From: Candidatus Phocaeicola excrementigallinarum
GTDB lineage: Bacteria; Bacteroidota; Bacteroidia; Bacteroidales; Bacteroidaceae
Reading direction: 5' to 3'
DNA length: 56,055 bases
NCBI GenBank assembly: GCA_019120125.1
Contig: DWVR01000029.1
Coordinates: 1 to 56,055, forward strand
Shown here: positions 23,957-35,365 of the stretch, piece by piece
Numbering within the stretch: the first letter of the stretch is position 1
Layout: every line of letters begins with the position of its first letter
Made by a program: the position numbers and the translations under genes
Notes under the pieces: model-generated
What the model was told of the DNA's origin: nothing
Database searches by the model: none
Seen by the model: only the letters and a program-made list of their open reading frames with translations

Positions 23957-25564
23957 ATGAGGATTATATATTGCATTATCGTATTATTAGCATTGGGCGG
24001 AACGGTCGTGAATGCTCGGGCGGAATCAGTCGGAAAGCCGGTCCAGAATCTGTTTGGGATATTGGATGATCTGATAGCCGACAAGTATCTTTTCCATGAG
24101 CGGAAAGAGGATACGCTCCGTGCGTTGAAGCTGCGGTTGTCTCGCGCTTCGGACATGCGGGAGAAATATGCGCTGAGTGACAGCTTGTTTAATCTTTACC
24201 TTCATTATCAGGCCGATTCCGCGGTCCACTATATTCGTAAGAAATCGGAATGTTTGCAATCCTTGAATGACGCTTCATTGGAGAATGAAGTGTTGGTGAA
24301 CCGTGCGGAAGTGATGGGGGTGATGGGTATGTACAACGAGGCGCTGGAAACCTTGCAGCGGGTGAACCCACAAGAAATGAATCTGGAGCAGTGCTCCTAT
24401 TATTATTGTACTTATCGTGCCTGTTACGGCTGGGTAGCGGATTATACGGTCAACGAAAGGGAGAAGCAGAAGTATTTCCGGCAGGCTGACGTATATCGTG
24501 ACTCTGCTATTGCCGTCATGCAGGAGGGTCCGGAACGGCATCTGTTGAGAGTGGAGGTGATGTTACGTAAAAATCAGTCGGAAGCTGCACTTCGTGCACT
24601 CGACAGTTTGCAACATGAGAATCCGAATGACAAATTCCGGGCTTATGTGAATTTTACGCAGTCGTTGGCTTGGGAACAGGCAGGCAACCACCGGGAAGAG
24701 GAAATCCGTTGTCTGGCACAGACGGCCATTGTCGATCTTTCGATGGCAGTGCGGGAATATGCCGCGTTGCCCAAACTGGCGCGTCTGGTTTATGAGGCCG
24801 GTGACCTGGAGCGTGCTTACCGTTATCTGAGGTGCTCCATGGAGGATGCGGTGGATTGCAACGCCCGTCTGCGTTTCATGGAGGTAACTGAGGTGTATCC
24901 TATTATCGACAAGGCATATAGGGAAAAGGAGGTTCAGGAACGGAGGGTGAGCAAGATTCTGTTCTGGAGTATCTGTGGACTGGCATTGTCGCTGGTGGCA
25001 TTTGCATTGTATCTGTATTATGGCATGAAGAAGCTTTCCCTTATGCGGCGGCATCTGTTCGCTGCCAACCGTGAGTTGCGTGAAATGAATGCGCGACTGG
25101 TGCAGACCGGGAAGATCAAGGAGGTGTATATCGCACGTTATCTGGACCGTTGTGTGGGTTATCTGGAGAAGCTGGAGCAGTATCGCCGTTCGTTGGAAAA
25201 ACTGGCTATGGCATCGAAACTGGAGGAGCTGTTCAAGGCCATCCGCTCCGAACAGTTTCTGAAAGATGAGCGTAAAAGTTTCTATAATGAGTTTGACCGT
25301 TCGTTCCTGGATTTGTTCCCGAACTTTGTGGATGACTTTAATGGTTTGCTGGTGGAGGATGGAAAAATTTTTCCTAAATCAGGTGAGATTTTAAACACAG
25401 AACTTCGTATTTTTGCGCTGATTCGTTTGGGGGTAACCGATTCGGCCCGAATCGCACATTTTCTGGGTTACTCGTTGGCCACCGTGTATAATTATCGCAG
25501 TAAGATCCGTAACCGGGCGAAAAGCGATAAGGAAAATTTCGAGCAGTTGGTCATGAATCTGTAG
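23957..25564 (+). CDS. susR: SusR-type membrane-spanning transcriptional regulator (DUF6377)
   Basis: This is the maltose-sensing activator of starch-utilization genes. A signal sequence (MRIIYCIIVLLALGGTVVNA) leads to a periplasmic TPR-like region of about 310 residues. A single membrane span follows (ILFWSICGLALSLVAFALYLYY, near 335-356), then a coiled coil and a C-terminal cytoplasmic domain. That domain has a helix-turn-helix in ARIAHFLGYSLATVYNYRSKIRNRA. The layout and 535-residue length match SusR of B. thetaiotaomicron. It faces away from susB and is followed 30 bases later by the permease gene, so it probably regulates both directions. Confidence 0.9.
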   Translation: MRIIYCIIVLLALGGTVVNARAESVGKPVQNLFGILDDLIADKYLFHERKEDTLRALKLRLSRASDMREKYALSDSLFNLYLHYQADSAVHYIRKKSECLQSLNDASLENEVLVNRAEVMGVMGMYNEALETLQRVNPQEMNLEQCSYYYCTYRACYGWVADYTVNEREKQKYFRQADVYRDSAIAVMQEGPERHLLRVEVMLRKNQSEAALRALDSLQHENPNDKFRAYVNFTQSLAWEQAGNHREEEIRCLAQTAIVDLSMAVREYAALPKLARLVYEAGDLERAYRYLRCSMEDAVDCNARLRFMEVTEVYPIIDKAYREKEVQERRVSKILFWSICGLALSLVAFALYLYYGMKKLSLMRRHLFAANRELREMNARLVQTGKIKEVYIARYLDRCVGYLEKLEQYRRSLEKLAMASKLEELFKAIRSEQFLKDERKSFYNEFDRSFLDLFPNFVDDFNGLLVEDGKIFPKSGEILNTELRIFALIRLGVTDSARIAHFLGYSLATVYNYRSKIRNRAKSDKENFEQLVMNL

Positions 25565-25594
25565 GCGTAGGCAAACATACGATTCAATAAAATA

Positions 25595-26950
25595 ATGAAA
25601 ATTCCTGATTTAGGTTTCTGGAAGCTATGGAATATCAGCTTCGGATTTTTTGGTGTGCAGATTGCTTACGCCTTGCAGAGTGCTAACATTAGCCGCATTT
25701 TTTCTACTTTAGGGGCTGACCCCCACAGCCTGAGTTATTTCTGGATCCTTCCGCCGTTGGCCGGTATTGTGGTGCAACCCATTATCGGTACGTTGAGCGA
25801 CCGGACATGGTGTCGTTTCGGGCGACGGATTCCTTATCTTTTTGTCGGAGCACTGATTGCCGTACTGGTGATGTGCCTGTTACCAAATGCCGGAAGTTTC
25901 GGCATGTCGGTTTCGGCGGCCATGGCGTTCGGGCTTTTCTCTCTGATGTTTCTCGATACCTCTATCAACATAGCGATGCAACCTTTCAAGATGATGGTGG
26001 GCGACATGGTAAACGAGAAACAGAAAGGTCTGGCCTATTCCATCCAAAGTTTCCTGTGCAATGCCGGAAGTCTGGCGGGTTATCTGTTCCCTTTCCTTTT
26101 TGCGGCAATCGGTATCAGTAATGTGGCTCCGAAAGGCATCATTCCCGATTCGGTTATCTTTTCGTTTTATATAGGTGCCGTGATTCTGATTCTGTGTGTC
26201 ATTTATACCACGGTAAAGGTGAAGGAATATCCTCCTGAACTTTATGCGGCCTATCATGGCATTAAGGACGAGGAGAAAAAGGAGAATGCCAATGTGTTCA
26301 GACTGTTGGCCCATGCGCCGAAAGCGTTCTGGACTGTCGGGCTGGTGCAGTTTTTCTGTTGGGCGGCTTTCATGTTCATGTGGACTTACACCAACGGAAC
26401 AGTTGCCGCGAATGTGTTCGATACTCCGGTTGTGGAGCAGGTGAGAGACGGAGTGACTCATCTGGTGCTCGACACACAGTCCTTGCAGTATCAGACGGCG
26501 GGCGACTGGGTGGGTATTCTGTTTGCCGTACAAGCTGTCGGTTCAGTAATATGGGCTGCGGTGATTCCTTCCATCAGGAACCGTAAATTCGCCTATTCCC
26601 TGAGTCTGGCGTTGGGAGGAATCGGTTTCATTTCCATTTGCTTCATCCATAACCAGTATGTATTGTTTCTCTCTTTCCTGCTGATCGGTTGTGCATGGGC
26701 GGCGATGCTGGCTTTGCCTTTCACCATTCTGACCAACGCGTTGACCGGAGGTCATATGGGAACTTATCTTGGATTGTTCAATGGTACGATCTGCGTTCCT
26801 CAGATTGTGGCGGCTGTGGTTGGAGGCAGGGTGCTACGGTTGTTTACCGCCGAAGGAAGTGTCCCTCCTGAAGTGAACATGCTGGTGCTTTCCGGGGTGT
26901 TGCTGGTGGCGGGAGCCTGTTGCGTGGGGATCATCAAGGAAGCGGAATGA
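25595..26950 (+). CDS. SLC45-type MFS maltose/maltodextrin permease
   Basis: This inner-membrane permease has about 12 helices over 451 residues. The major-facilitator motif between helices 2 and 3 is GTLSDRTWCRFGRRIPYL. The N-terminus MKIPDLGFWKLWNISFGFFGVQIAYALQ is typical of the glycoside/SLC45 sugar-transporter branch. It starts 30 bases after susR, so it is co-transcribed with the regulator. In context it would bring maltose or small maltodextrins from the periplasm to cytosolic MalQ. The exact substrate is inferred. Confidence 0.85.
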   Translation: MKIPDLGFWKLWNISFGFFGVQIAYALQSANISRIFSTLGADPHSLSYFWILPPLAGIVVQPIIGTLSDRTWCRFGRRIPYLFVGALIAVLVMCLLPNAGSFGMSVSAAMAFGLFSLMFLDTSINIAMQPFKMMVGDMVNEKQKGLAYSIQSFLCNAGSLAGYLFPFLFAAIGISNVAPKGIIPDSVIFSFYIGAVILILCVIYTTVKVKEYPPELYAAYHGIKDEEKKENANVFRLLAHAPKAFWTVGLVQFFCWAAFMFMWTYTNGTVAANVFDTPVVEQVRDGVTHLVLDTQSLQYQTAGDWVGILFAVQAVGSVIWAAVIPSIRNRKFAYSLSLALGGIGFISICFIHNQYVLFLSFLLIGCAWAAMLALPFTILTNALTGGHMGTYLGLFNGTICVPQIVAAVVGGRVLRLFTAEGSVPPEVNMLVLSGVLLVAGACCVGIIKEAE

Positions 26951-26971
26951 TGTCCTGAAGTCTATAAATCA

Positions 26972-27018
26972 AACGCTGGGATACGGAGATCTATGATCTT
27001 CGTATCCCAGCGTTCATT
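26972..27018. terminator. Bidirectional hairpin between permease and malQ
   Basis: AACGCTGGGATACG (26972-26985) pairs perfectly with 27001-27014, and an inner AGATC/GATCT pair extends the stem. It lies between convergent genes. Uridine runs are weak on both sides. Confidence 0.75.
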
Positions 27019-27052
27019 AAAGAAAGCAGACAAATGTTTCGGAAAATGATTT

Positions 27053-29749
27053 TCAGAAGCTGGTCAATTGTCTGCGGTGGCTTTCAAGAATCATTTCCTT
27101 TATTTCCTCATTAAACAAATCCTGTCTCATCAGTTCTTCCAGCGTGATATGCATGCGCCATCTCCAGTAATGCCGTGGGTTGGCAGGGACATTGATACGT
27201 TCTGCGTCCACGTTTGGGTTACGGAGTCTTTCATCCATGCTTGTCCAGTCTTGCCAAGTAAGTATGCACAGCATAGAAGGACTATAAAGATGCTCGTAAA
27301 TGATATCCTTGCAAAGCGACGCTGAAGCATGTTCCGGTGCATCTCCCCATCTGTGCATCACATGATGGTAATAACGTTCCGTGATCTCGGGCGATTCCTC
27401 CCACCAGCCGCGAAGTGTGGACATGTCGTGTGTACCGATGGTGCATACTGAACTGTAAGGATATTCGTCCACATGTCCGAATTCGTGTTGTGGATTTTTC
27501 GGCATGCGTTGGATTTCCAAAGAAAGAATCTGAAGCTGTTTCATGACCCAAGGCACACAATCGGGTACCATGCCTAAATCTTCTCCGCAAGTCAGCATTG
27601 GAGTCGATTGGGTGAGGGTGGGAAGCTTCTTCATGGCTTCTTTATACCAGAACTCGTTGTGACGCTGGTAGTAGTAATGGTTATAGAGATGATTGAACGC
27701 TTCCTGTTCCTTTTCATTCAGTTGCTTGAATACGAAATCGTTCTGTACGGCGATTCTCGGATGATAAAGTTCCGGGTTTTTCCGGTCGTGTACGAAAAGC
27801 ACGTCACTGATGAGTGAGTAGAGTTTTTCTTTCAGCCGGTTGTTGTCCGCGTCGTTCTTGTCCTTGAAATATGCTTCCACCTTACGTTGTGTGTCAAACT
27901 CCGGCCTCATGGTGTAGAGGTCTGCGTAAAGGGGGCGTACGAATGTTTCGCGTATCATGTCGCTCTCTTCTCCGAAAACGGTGTTCAGAATGTAGTCGTT
28001 GATGAAGGGACGGGTCATGAACTCTTTATTGAGGCTCAGTCCGAAACTTTTTATCTCGTCCAGACTCATTGGCAGGGCAGGGACAAACTGTCCGAGGAGT
28101 CCGTGGACGGAATGAACCGGTATTTCCCAAATGCGGAAGAATCCCAGAATATGGTCGATGCGGTATGCCGTGAAATATTCTGCCATTTTCGAGAAGCGTT
28201 TCTTCCACCAGAGATAGTCGTCTTTTTCCATGGCATCCCAGTTGTATGTCGGGAATCCCCAGTTCTGTCCGTTTACGGAAAAAGCGTCGGGGGGGGCTCC
28301 CGCCTGTCCGTTCAGATTGAAGTAATATGGTTCTGTCCAGGTTTCCACACTTGTACGGCTGACACCAATGGGGATGTCTCCTTTCAGAATCACTCCTTTT
28401 TTTCGCGCATGTTCGGCGGCGGCCGACAATTGTCTGTGAAGATGGTATTGGACGTAGTAGTGGAAAGCGATTTCCGGATAAGTTTCGTTCTCTGGCGCGC
28501 AGAGTCTGGATATTTCTTCCTTGTCGTACACCGAATACTCTGGCCACTGGTTGAAATCTGCGGTACCATTCTTGTCACGCAGGTAGCAAAATGCGGCGTA
28601 TGGAACCAGCCATTCGCTGTTGTGCTTGAAGAATTCCTTGTATTCCTCCGAGGCGAATGTTTCTTTATATTCTTGACTGTATACGGTTTTCATATACTCC
28701 CGTTTCAGCCTGTTCACTTTCTCATAGTCCACTTGCGGCAATGCGTTCACACGGAGCCGTTCTTCCTCAAAGCGTCTTGCTGTCTCAGCGTCCTTGATGG
28801 GATTCAGTTGGCGTAAGTCAGTGTACATCGGATGGAAGGCATAGATGGAGATGCTTTTGTATGGATAGGAATCCATCCATGTACCGGTCATTGTAGTGTC
28901 GTTGATGGGGAGTATCTGTACGGCTTTCTGTCCGGTACTTTCTGCCCATGTGATGATGGTGGCCAGATCACCGAAGTCTCCTACACCACAGCTTCCTTCG
29001 GAGCGGAGAGAGAATACCGGTATGGCACATCCCGCGATTCGCGGTGCGGGCAAGGCAAAGAATATTTCGGCTTCCGTTGTCACGTATGTTTCTCCACGTT
29101 GGAGAGGTTGGGTGTGGAATATGCGGTTGGGGCATGATTCCCATTCTACGACAGCGCCTGTCTCTACGCTGACGGCTACAAACTTATATTCAAAGGGTGT
29201 GTTGAGTGTGGACGCGTCCAGTGTGATTTGCCAGACATTCGGCTGTGTTTCCTGCATACGGATCGGGCGGCAATATTCCCAGTTGCCCAAGGCACTACAG
29301 TTGCCGATCACTCCCAAGGCCTGTTTCTTTGAAGTCAGTTCGGGACAAAGCGCACGGAAAGTGATGCAGTTGCCTACTTTGTCAGGCAGTCTGTTGGGCT
29401 GGCAGACAAGAGTCTCCGCATTGTTGAACGCGGAACTGTAACGGAAGGCGTCTCCAGGAAGATCCCTCCAGCAGTCGTTGATTACATAATGTGTCTGTTG
29501 AGCGTTCCCCAGACAGAATGAGTGGGGAATCTTGCCGAATTCCTTACGGATAATCTCTCCCTCGCGGACCACGCAGTAGCGGTACGTGATAAGTCGTTTT
29601 TCTGCCGGGGCCGCATAATAGCATTCTCCCCGCCATTCCACTCCGTCGCGTGTCGTCAGTTCTATCGGATTCAGATTGTCTTCATCCAGTATGACGCGGA
29701 TACTTTCGCCCCATGTTGTACGATACTGAATATGGAAAGTCAGTTTCAT
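27053..29749 (-). CDS. malQ: GH77 4-alpha-glucanotransferase with two CBM20 domains (DPE2-like)
   Basis: This cytosolic enzyme disproportionates maltose and maltodextrins by moving glucan chains. The start at 29749 (MKLTFHIQYRTTWGES) places the protein directly at the first starch-binding CBM20. The frame is open to 29905, but the extra 52 residues match nothing. A second CBM20 (ITFRALCPELTSKKQALGVIGN) precedes the GH77 barrel. The catalytic acids lie in YRIDHILGFFRIW (nucleophile Asp), TCGEDLGMVPDCV (acid/base Glu) and IGTHDMSTLRGWW. Two CBM20s plus a split GH77 domain is the plant DPE2 arrangement, also typical of Bacteroides. It converges on the susR-permease operon. Confidence 0.93.
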   Translation of the reverse strand: MKLTFHIQYRTTWGESIRVILDEDNLNPIELTTRDGVEWRGECYYAAPAEKRLITYRYCVVREGEIIRKEFGKIPHSFCLGNAQQTHYVINDCWRDLPGDAFRYSSAFNNAETLVCQPNRLPDKVGNCITFRALCPELTSKKQALGVIGNCSALGNWEYCRPIRMQETQPNVWQITLDASTLNTPFEYKFVAVSVETGAVVEWESCPNRIFHTQPLQRGETYVTTEAEIFFALPAPRIAGCAIPVFSLRSEGSCGVGDFGDLATIITWAESTGQKAVQILPINDTTMTGTWMDSYPYKSISIYAFHPMYTDLRQLNPIKDAETARRFEEERLRVNALPQVDYEKVNRLKREYMKTVYSQEYKETFASEEYKEFFKHNSEWLVPYAAFCYLRDKNGTADFNQWPEYSVYDKEEISRLCAPENETYPEIAFHYYVQYHLHRQLSAAAEHARKKGVILKGDIPIGVSRTSVETWTEPYYFNLNGQAGAPPDAFSVNGQNWGFPTYNWDAMEKDDYLWWKKRFSKMAEYFTAYRIDHILGFFRIWEIPVHSVHGLLGQFVPALPMSLDEIKSFGLSLNKEFMTRPFINDYILNTVFGEESDMIRETFVRPLYADLYTMRPEFDTQRKVEAYFKDKNDADNNRLKEKLYSLISDVLFVHDRKNPELYHPRIAVQNDFVFKQLNEKEQEAFNHLYNHYYYQRHNEFWYKEAMKKLPTLTQSTPMLTCGEDLGMVPDCVPWVMKQLQILSLEIQRMPKNPQHEFGHVDEYPYSSVCTIGTHDMSTLRGWWEESPEITERYYHHVMHRWGDAPEHASASLCKDIIYEHLYSPSMLCILTWQDWTSMDERLRNPNVDAERINVPANPRHYWRWRMHITLEELMRQDLFNEEIKEMILESHRRQLTSF

Positions 29750-29920
29750 GTTTTCTTCGTATTGAAATGTTGGTTCAAAAATCTTATTGCCAAAAGTAAT
29801 GAATTTCACTGATAATTTTTTCCTGCGGCTGAAAATATAAAAGCATTTTACATTAAAATCATGCCTACGATATCGTGCAGGGTATTTTCTGGGATGAAAA
29901 AACAAGTAGGCTGTAAACAG

Positions 29921-29949
29921 AAAATCCGGAAGCAGGCTTCCGGATTTTT
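29921..29949 (-). terminator. Terminator of gyrB
   Basis: AAAATCCGGAAG (29921-29932) and CTTCCGGATTTT (29937-29948) form a perfect stem with a four-base loop. The minus-strand copy ends in TTTT, placing it about 58 bases after the gyrB stop. It is also T-rich on the plus strand. Confidence 0.85.
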
Positions 29950-30006
29950 CCTTCTCAACAAGATATGAAGGAGTAAATTGATGTTTTAGGGGGGTATGGA
30001 ACGGCC

Positions 30007-31998
<1,992 letters not shown>

Positions 31999-31999
31999 T

Positions 32000-32007
32000 C
32001 AAAGTTA
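32000..32007 (-). promoter_or_regulatory. -7 element of gyrB
   Basis: The minus strand reads TAACTTTG, a match to TAnnTTTG, about 29 bases before the gyrB ATG. No good TTTG is present at the -33 spacing. Confidence 0.5.
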
Positions 32008-32098
32008 CGTAAAATCTTCGAGAAAACCTCTTTTACAGACTTTTAAAATACAAGAAAAACAATGCCTGAAGGTTCTTGGAGAGGAATTCTATAAACGA

Positions 32099-32125
32099 CA
32101 AAAGGCCGGATTGATAAATCCGGCC
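32099..32125 (-). terminator. Terminator of rpsT
   Basis: GGCCGGATT (32104-32112) and AATCCGGCC (32117-32125) form a perfect 9-base stem with a four-base loop. On the minus strand it is followed by TTTTGTCG. It lies about 30 bases after the rpsT stop. Confidence 0.85.
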
Positions 32126-32156
32126 TCAATATCTTTTCTGTACTCTTGGCGAAGCG

Positions 32157-32411
32157 TCAAGCCAGCTTGCTGATGTGTGCGGCAAGTTTTGACTTCAGGT
32201 TTGCAGCCTTGTTCTTGTGGATAATGTGACGGCTAGCCAGTTTATCCAACAATTTCTGTACGCTCGGGTACATTGCCACTGCTTCAGCTTTGTCTGTAGT
32301 CCCACGGAGTTTCTTCACTGCGTTACGCATGGTTTTTGCATAATATCTGTTGTGAAGTCTTCTTTTTTCAGTTTGTCTGATTCTTTTGATAGATGATTTG
32401 TGATTTGCCAT
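32157..32411 (-). CDS. rpsT: 30S ribosomal protein S20
   Basis: This is an 84-residue basic, helical protein that binds 16S rRNA early in 30S assembly. The start [20 protein letters not shown] and the [19 protein letters not shown] end are typical of S20. The gene begins 42 bases downstream of tRNA-Glu on the same strand with no clear promoter between, so the two probably share a transcript. Confidence 0.97.
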   Translation of the reverse strand: MANHKSSIKRIRQTEKRRLHNRYYAKTMRNAVKKLRGTTDKAEAVAMYPSVQKLLDKLASRHIIHKNKAANLKSKLAAHISKLA

Positions 32412-32453
32412 CTCGACTAATCTTTAAATATGTTCGTGATTTTGTTTATTTTG

Positions 32454-32525
32454 TAGCCCGTGGGAGAATCGAACTCCCCTTTCAAGAATGAAAATCTTGC
32501 GTCCTAACCGATAGACGAACGGGCC
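32454..32525 (-). tRNA. tRNA-Glu (anticodon TTC)
   Basis: On the minus strand the sequence begins GGCCCGTTCGTCTATCGG and folds as a full cloverleaf. The acceptor is GGCCCGT with ACGGGCT, the anticodon stem CAAGA with TCTTG, the loop TTTTCAT giving anticodon TTC, and the T arm GGGAGTTCGATTCTCCC. The 3' CCA is not encoded. It is 72 bases including the discriminator A. Confidence 0.97.
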
Positions 32526-32587
32526 GGCCTGCTGCTTCCGCTTGATTTGCCGAAGTGACGGGAGGGTAAATCTCCCGTTTGCGGATG

Positions 32588-32618
32588 CAAAGGTAGGAAG
32601 ATTTTTTTTCCCCTCAAA
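32588..32618 (-). promoter_or_regulatory. Promoter of tRNA-Glu and rpsT
   Basis: On the minus strand TTTG (32618-32615), a 19-base spacer and TACCTTTG (32595-32588) match the Bacteroides consensus. The expected start near 32582 leaves a leader of about 57 bases that contains a 7-base-pair hairpin (32558-32578). Confidence 0.82.
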
Positions 32619-32743
32619 ATATTTGGGTGATTTTTTGTGGGCGTGGCGTTTTTTTCTGCCGTTTCCTGTTTTCCCGGAAGGTTTTCTGGTTTTTTGCCTG
32701 AAGATGTGTGGAATTTGCATGATTTGTGTAATTTTGTTCTGTT

Positions 32744-33472
32744 ATGTTGCAGAAGTTTCATGGTGTCGTATTGTATGTGGTGAAATACAACGACAAGTCA
32801 AATATTGTGCATGTCTATACGGACTTGAGCGGGCAGATGTCTTTTCTGATACCGGCGGTACGACGTTCCCGGAAGGCGGCGGTCAATCCTGTGTTGTTCC
32901 GTCCCTTCTCGTTGCTGGAGTTCGAGGCGGATGTCCGTCCGAAGTCTGTCCTGCCTTCTGTGAGTGAAGCCAGAACCTGGCATATTCTTGACAGCCTTCC
33001 GTATCATCCTTATAAGATAGGTATCTCCATGTTCTTGTCCGAGTTCCTTTACAGGGTGTTGCAAGGTGAAGGGGAAAATCCCCCCTTGTTCGCTTATCTG
33101 GTTAATTCCATCCGTTGGCTGGACACATGTGGTGGGGACTTTTCCAATTTTCATTTGGTGTTCCTGATCCGTTTGTCCCGTTTTCTTGGTTTCTATCCCA
33201 ATCTGGAGCACTATACTCAAGGTTGTCGTTTTGATATGCTGAATGCCTGTTTTGTGCCCGGGAAACCCTCGCACGGGCTTTTCCTGTCTCCGGTGGAATC
33301 CTCAAGAATCATCAGTCTGATGCGTATGAATTATGATACGATGCGTTTATTCGGAATGAGCCGGGCAGAGCGTAACCGCTGTCTGGAGGTTGTCATTGAA
33401 TATTATCGGCTTCATCTGCCGGCTTTTCCCGAATTAAAGTCCTTGGATGTATTGAAAGAACTGTTTAGATGA
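32744..33472 (+). CDS. recO: DNA repair protein RecO
   Basis: This is a mediator that loads RecA onto SSB-coated single strands in the RecFOR pathway. The 242-residue protein has the N-terminal OB-fold ([26 protein letters not shown], then [11 protein letters not shown]) and a helical C-terminal domain of the Bacteroidetes RecO type. No zinc-cysteine cluster is seen, as usual in this group. It is divergent from the tRNA-Glu/rpsT unit and converges on yqeY, with a hairpin between. Confidence 0.9.
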   Translation: MLQKFHGVVLYVVKYNDKSNIVHVYTDLSGQMSFLIPAVRRSRKAAVNPVLFRPFSLLEFEADVRPKSVLPSVSEARTWHILDSLPYHPYKIGISMFLSEFLYRVLQGEGENPPLFAYLVNSIRWLDTCGGDFSNFHLVFLIRLSRFLGFYPNLEHYTQGCRFDMLNACFVPGKPSHGLFLSPVESSRIISLMRMNYDTMRLFGMSRAERNRCLEVVIEYYRLHLPAFPELKSLDVLKELFR

Positions 33473-33474
33473 AC

Positions 33475-33527
33475 AAAGGCCACAGAGGCTTGCCCGTTTG
33501 AGGGATTTAGAGTCTCTGTGACCTTTT
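33475..33527. terminator. Bidirectional terminator between recO and yqeY
   Basis: AAAGGCCACAGAG (33475-33487) pairs with CTCTGTGACCTTT (33514-33526), with one mismatch and a 26-base loop, followed by T. It separates convergent genes and shares the CACAGAG theme of the hairpin at 15436-15491. Confidence 0.7.
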
Positions 33528-33556
33528 ATGTGGCCGTTCTGTCGGGATGACTTATC

Positions 33557-34006
33557 TTATCCGAGCAGTTCTTTCACTTTGGCTGAGATGGTGCGTCCTT
33601 CCGCCAGTCCCGCAAGTTCTTTGGTGGCGGTTCCCATCACTTTTCCCATGTCTTTGGCGCTGGTGGCTCCTACACGGGTGATGATCTCTTTCAGTTTGGC
33701 TTCCAGTTCTTCGGCGGAAAGCTGTTTCGGAAGGTAAGTTTCAATGACACGTACTTGTGCCATCTCTTCTTCCGCCAGTTCTGGACGTCCGGCCTGCTTA
33801 TAGCCTTCAGCGGAGTCCTTGCCTTGTTTCACCAGTTTCTGCATCAGTTTCAAGGCAGTCTCGTCGCTGAGTGTGTCGTTGGCGCCCGGAGCGGTCTTCG
33901 CTTCCAGAAATACTTTTTTCACATTGCGTAAGGTTTCCAGTCTTACTTTGTCTTTGGCCTTCATGGCCTCTTTGATATCATTGCTGATCTGTTCAAATAA
34001 ATCCAT
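33557..34006 (-). CDS. GatB/YqeY domain protein
   Basis: This is a 149-residue helical protein matching the YqeY family, related to the tRNA-binding tail domain of GatB; its cellular role is unclear. It begins MDLFEQISNDIKEAMKAKDK and contains the family's VIETYLPKQLSAEEL and GKVMGTATKELAG blocks. It starts 12 bases after the ftsZ stop and closes the division/cell-wall gene run, probably on the same transcript. Confidence 0.92.
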   Translation of the reverse strand: MDLFEQISNDIKEAMKAKDKVRLETLRNVKKVFLEAKTAPGANDTLSDETALKLMQKLVKQGKDSAEGYKQAGRPELAEEEMAQVRVIETYLPKQLSAEELEAKLKEIITRVGATSAKDMGKVMGTATKELAGLAEGRTISAKVKELLG

Positions 34007-34018
34007 ATGTCTGAAATA

Positions 34019-35332
34019 TTAAAAGAATCTGATTATCTGTGAATCGGAAGAGTCATCGTTGGGAGTAGGCTCAACTGCAGGCTTTTCCTCTATATTCGCT
34101 TTTGATTGGATGCTCTCCAGTTCTTTGCGTGTACGCTTATAGGTCGGAATCGTTTCCACCGCACTGATGATATCGTCATTGCTCAGGTCCTCCTGAGTGA
34201 AAATGTACGTGTTATAGTGTTTTTTCTTGTTGCTTCCTTTCAGCATGTTTTTGTAGTAGTCATTGCGGCGGTCGTCTTTCCGTTGCTCCTCCTCTTCCAG
34301 TTCTTCCAGCCGTTTCTGTTCCTCAATGCTGTGCTTTATCGCTACCGCTTCCATGCCCGGCACGTCTTTGATGCCGAATCCTGTGGCCAGAATTGTGAAC
34401 TTGATCTTGTTTTCCAGTGTGTCATCGGTATACAGACCCCATTTTGTCTCCACGTCTTTCCCGAACCGGCTCATGAACTCGTGGATCTCATCCATCTCGT
34501 TCATCATGATCTCGTTTTGGGGGTTATAGGTGATGACGAACAGAACTTTCTTTGAATTGAATATGTCATTGTTGTTCAGCAGAGGTGAGTTGAGCGCATC
34601 GTTGATGGCTTGGCTGACACGGTTTTCTCCTTGTCCGTAGCCTGTACTCATGATAGCCACTCCGCCATCTTTCAGTACGGTTCTCACATCGTTGAAGTCG
34701 AGGTTGATGACTCCTTCGAGTGTGATGATTTCCGCAATACTTTTGGCCGCGATGGACAAGGTGTCGTCTGCCTTTCCGAATGCGTTCATTACACTCAGGT
34801 CAGAATACACCTCTCTCAGGCGTTCATTGTTGATTACCAGCAGAGCGTCCACATTCTTGCTCATTTCCTCCACACCGTCGAGAGCCTGGTCGATTTTCTT
34901 GTAACCCTCGAATACGAATGGTATGGTGACGATGCCTACGGTCAGGATTCCCATTTCTTTTGCGGTTTTCGCAATGATGGGAGCTGCGCCGGTCCCTGTA
35001 CCACCACCCATTCCGGCGGTGATGAAAGCCATCCGGCATCCGTCTTTCAACATTTCTTTGATTTCGTCAAGGCTTTCTTCGGCGGCGGCGCGTCCTTTGT
35101 CAGGCTTATTGCCCGCGCCCAGACCTTCGCTGCCAAGCTGGAGCTTGTGGAGTACCGGTGATTTTCCAAGAATCTGTTTATCGGTGTTGCATACAACGAA
35201 CGTCACGTCATGGATACCTTCCCTGTACATGTGGTTGACAGCGTTTCCGCCTCCTCCGCCTACACCGATTACCTTAATTATATGTGGAAAGTCTTTCTCA
35301 AAGTCGAAAGGAACTATTGTTTCGTCTGACAT
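34019..35332 (-). CDS. ftsZ: Cell division protein FtsZ
   Basis: This tubulin-like GTPase forms the division ring. The GTP-binding signature ITAGMGGGTGTGAAP and the upstream VIGVGGGGGNAVNHMY loop are intact, and the T7 region reads VINLDFNDV. The 437 residues include a long charged linker (EEQKRLEELEEEEQRKDDRR...). The C-terminal peptide ends DSQIIRFF rather than the more familiar PAFLRR-type tail, so contacts with FtsA may differ. It starts 33 bases after ftsA. Confidence 0.97.
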   Translation of the reverse strand: MSDETIVPFDFEKDFPHIIKVIGVGGGGGNAVNHMYREGIHDVTFVVCNTDKQILGKSPVLHKLQLGSEGLGAGNKPDKGRAAAEESLDEIKEMLKDGCRMAFITAGMGGGTGTGAAPIIAKTAKEMGILTVGIVTIPFVFEGYKKIDQALDGVEEMSKNVDALLVINNERLREVYSDLSVMNAFGKADDTLSIAAKSIAEIITLEGVINLDFNDVRTVLKDGGVAIMSTGYGQGENRVSQAINDALNSPLLNNNDIFNSKKVLFVITYNPQNEIMMNEMDEIHEFMSRFGKDVETKWGLYTDDTLENKIKFTILATGFGIKDVPGMEAVAIKHSIEEQKRLEELEEEEQRKDDRRNDYYKNMLKGSNKKKHYNTYIFTQEDLSNDDIISAVETIPTYKRTRKELESIQSKANIEEKPAVEPTPNDDSSDSQIIRFF

Positions 35333-35365
35333 AATTTAATGTTTTAAATGAATGTTCATTAGCTT

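Noticed and set aside
32424-32761. Two short minus-strand open frames around 32.4-32.8 kb
   Set aside because: They run across tRNA-Glu and its promoter and show no conserved features.
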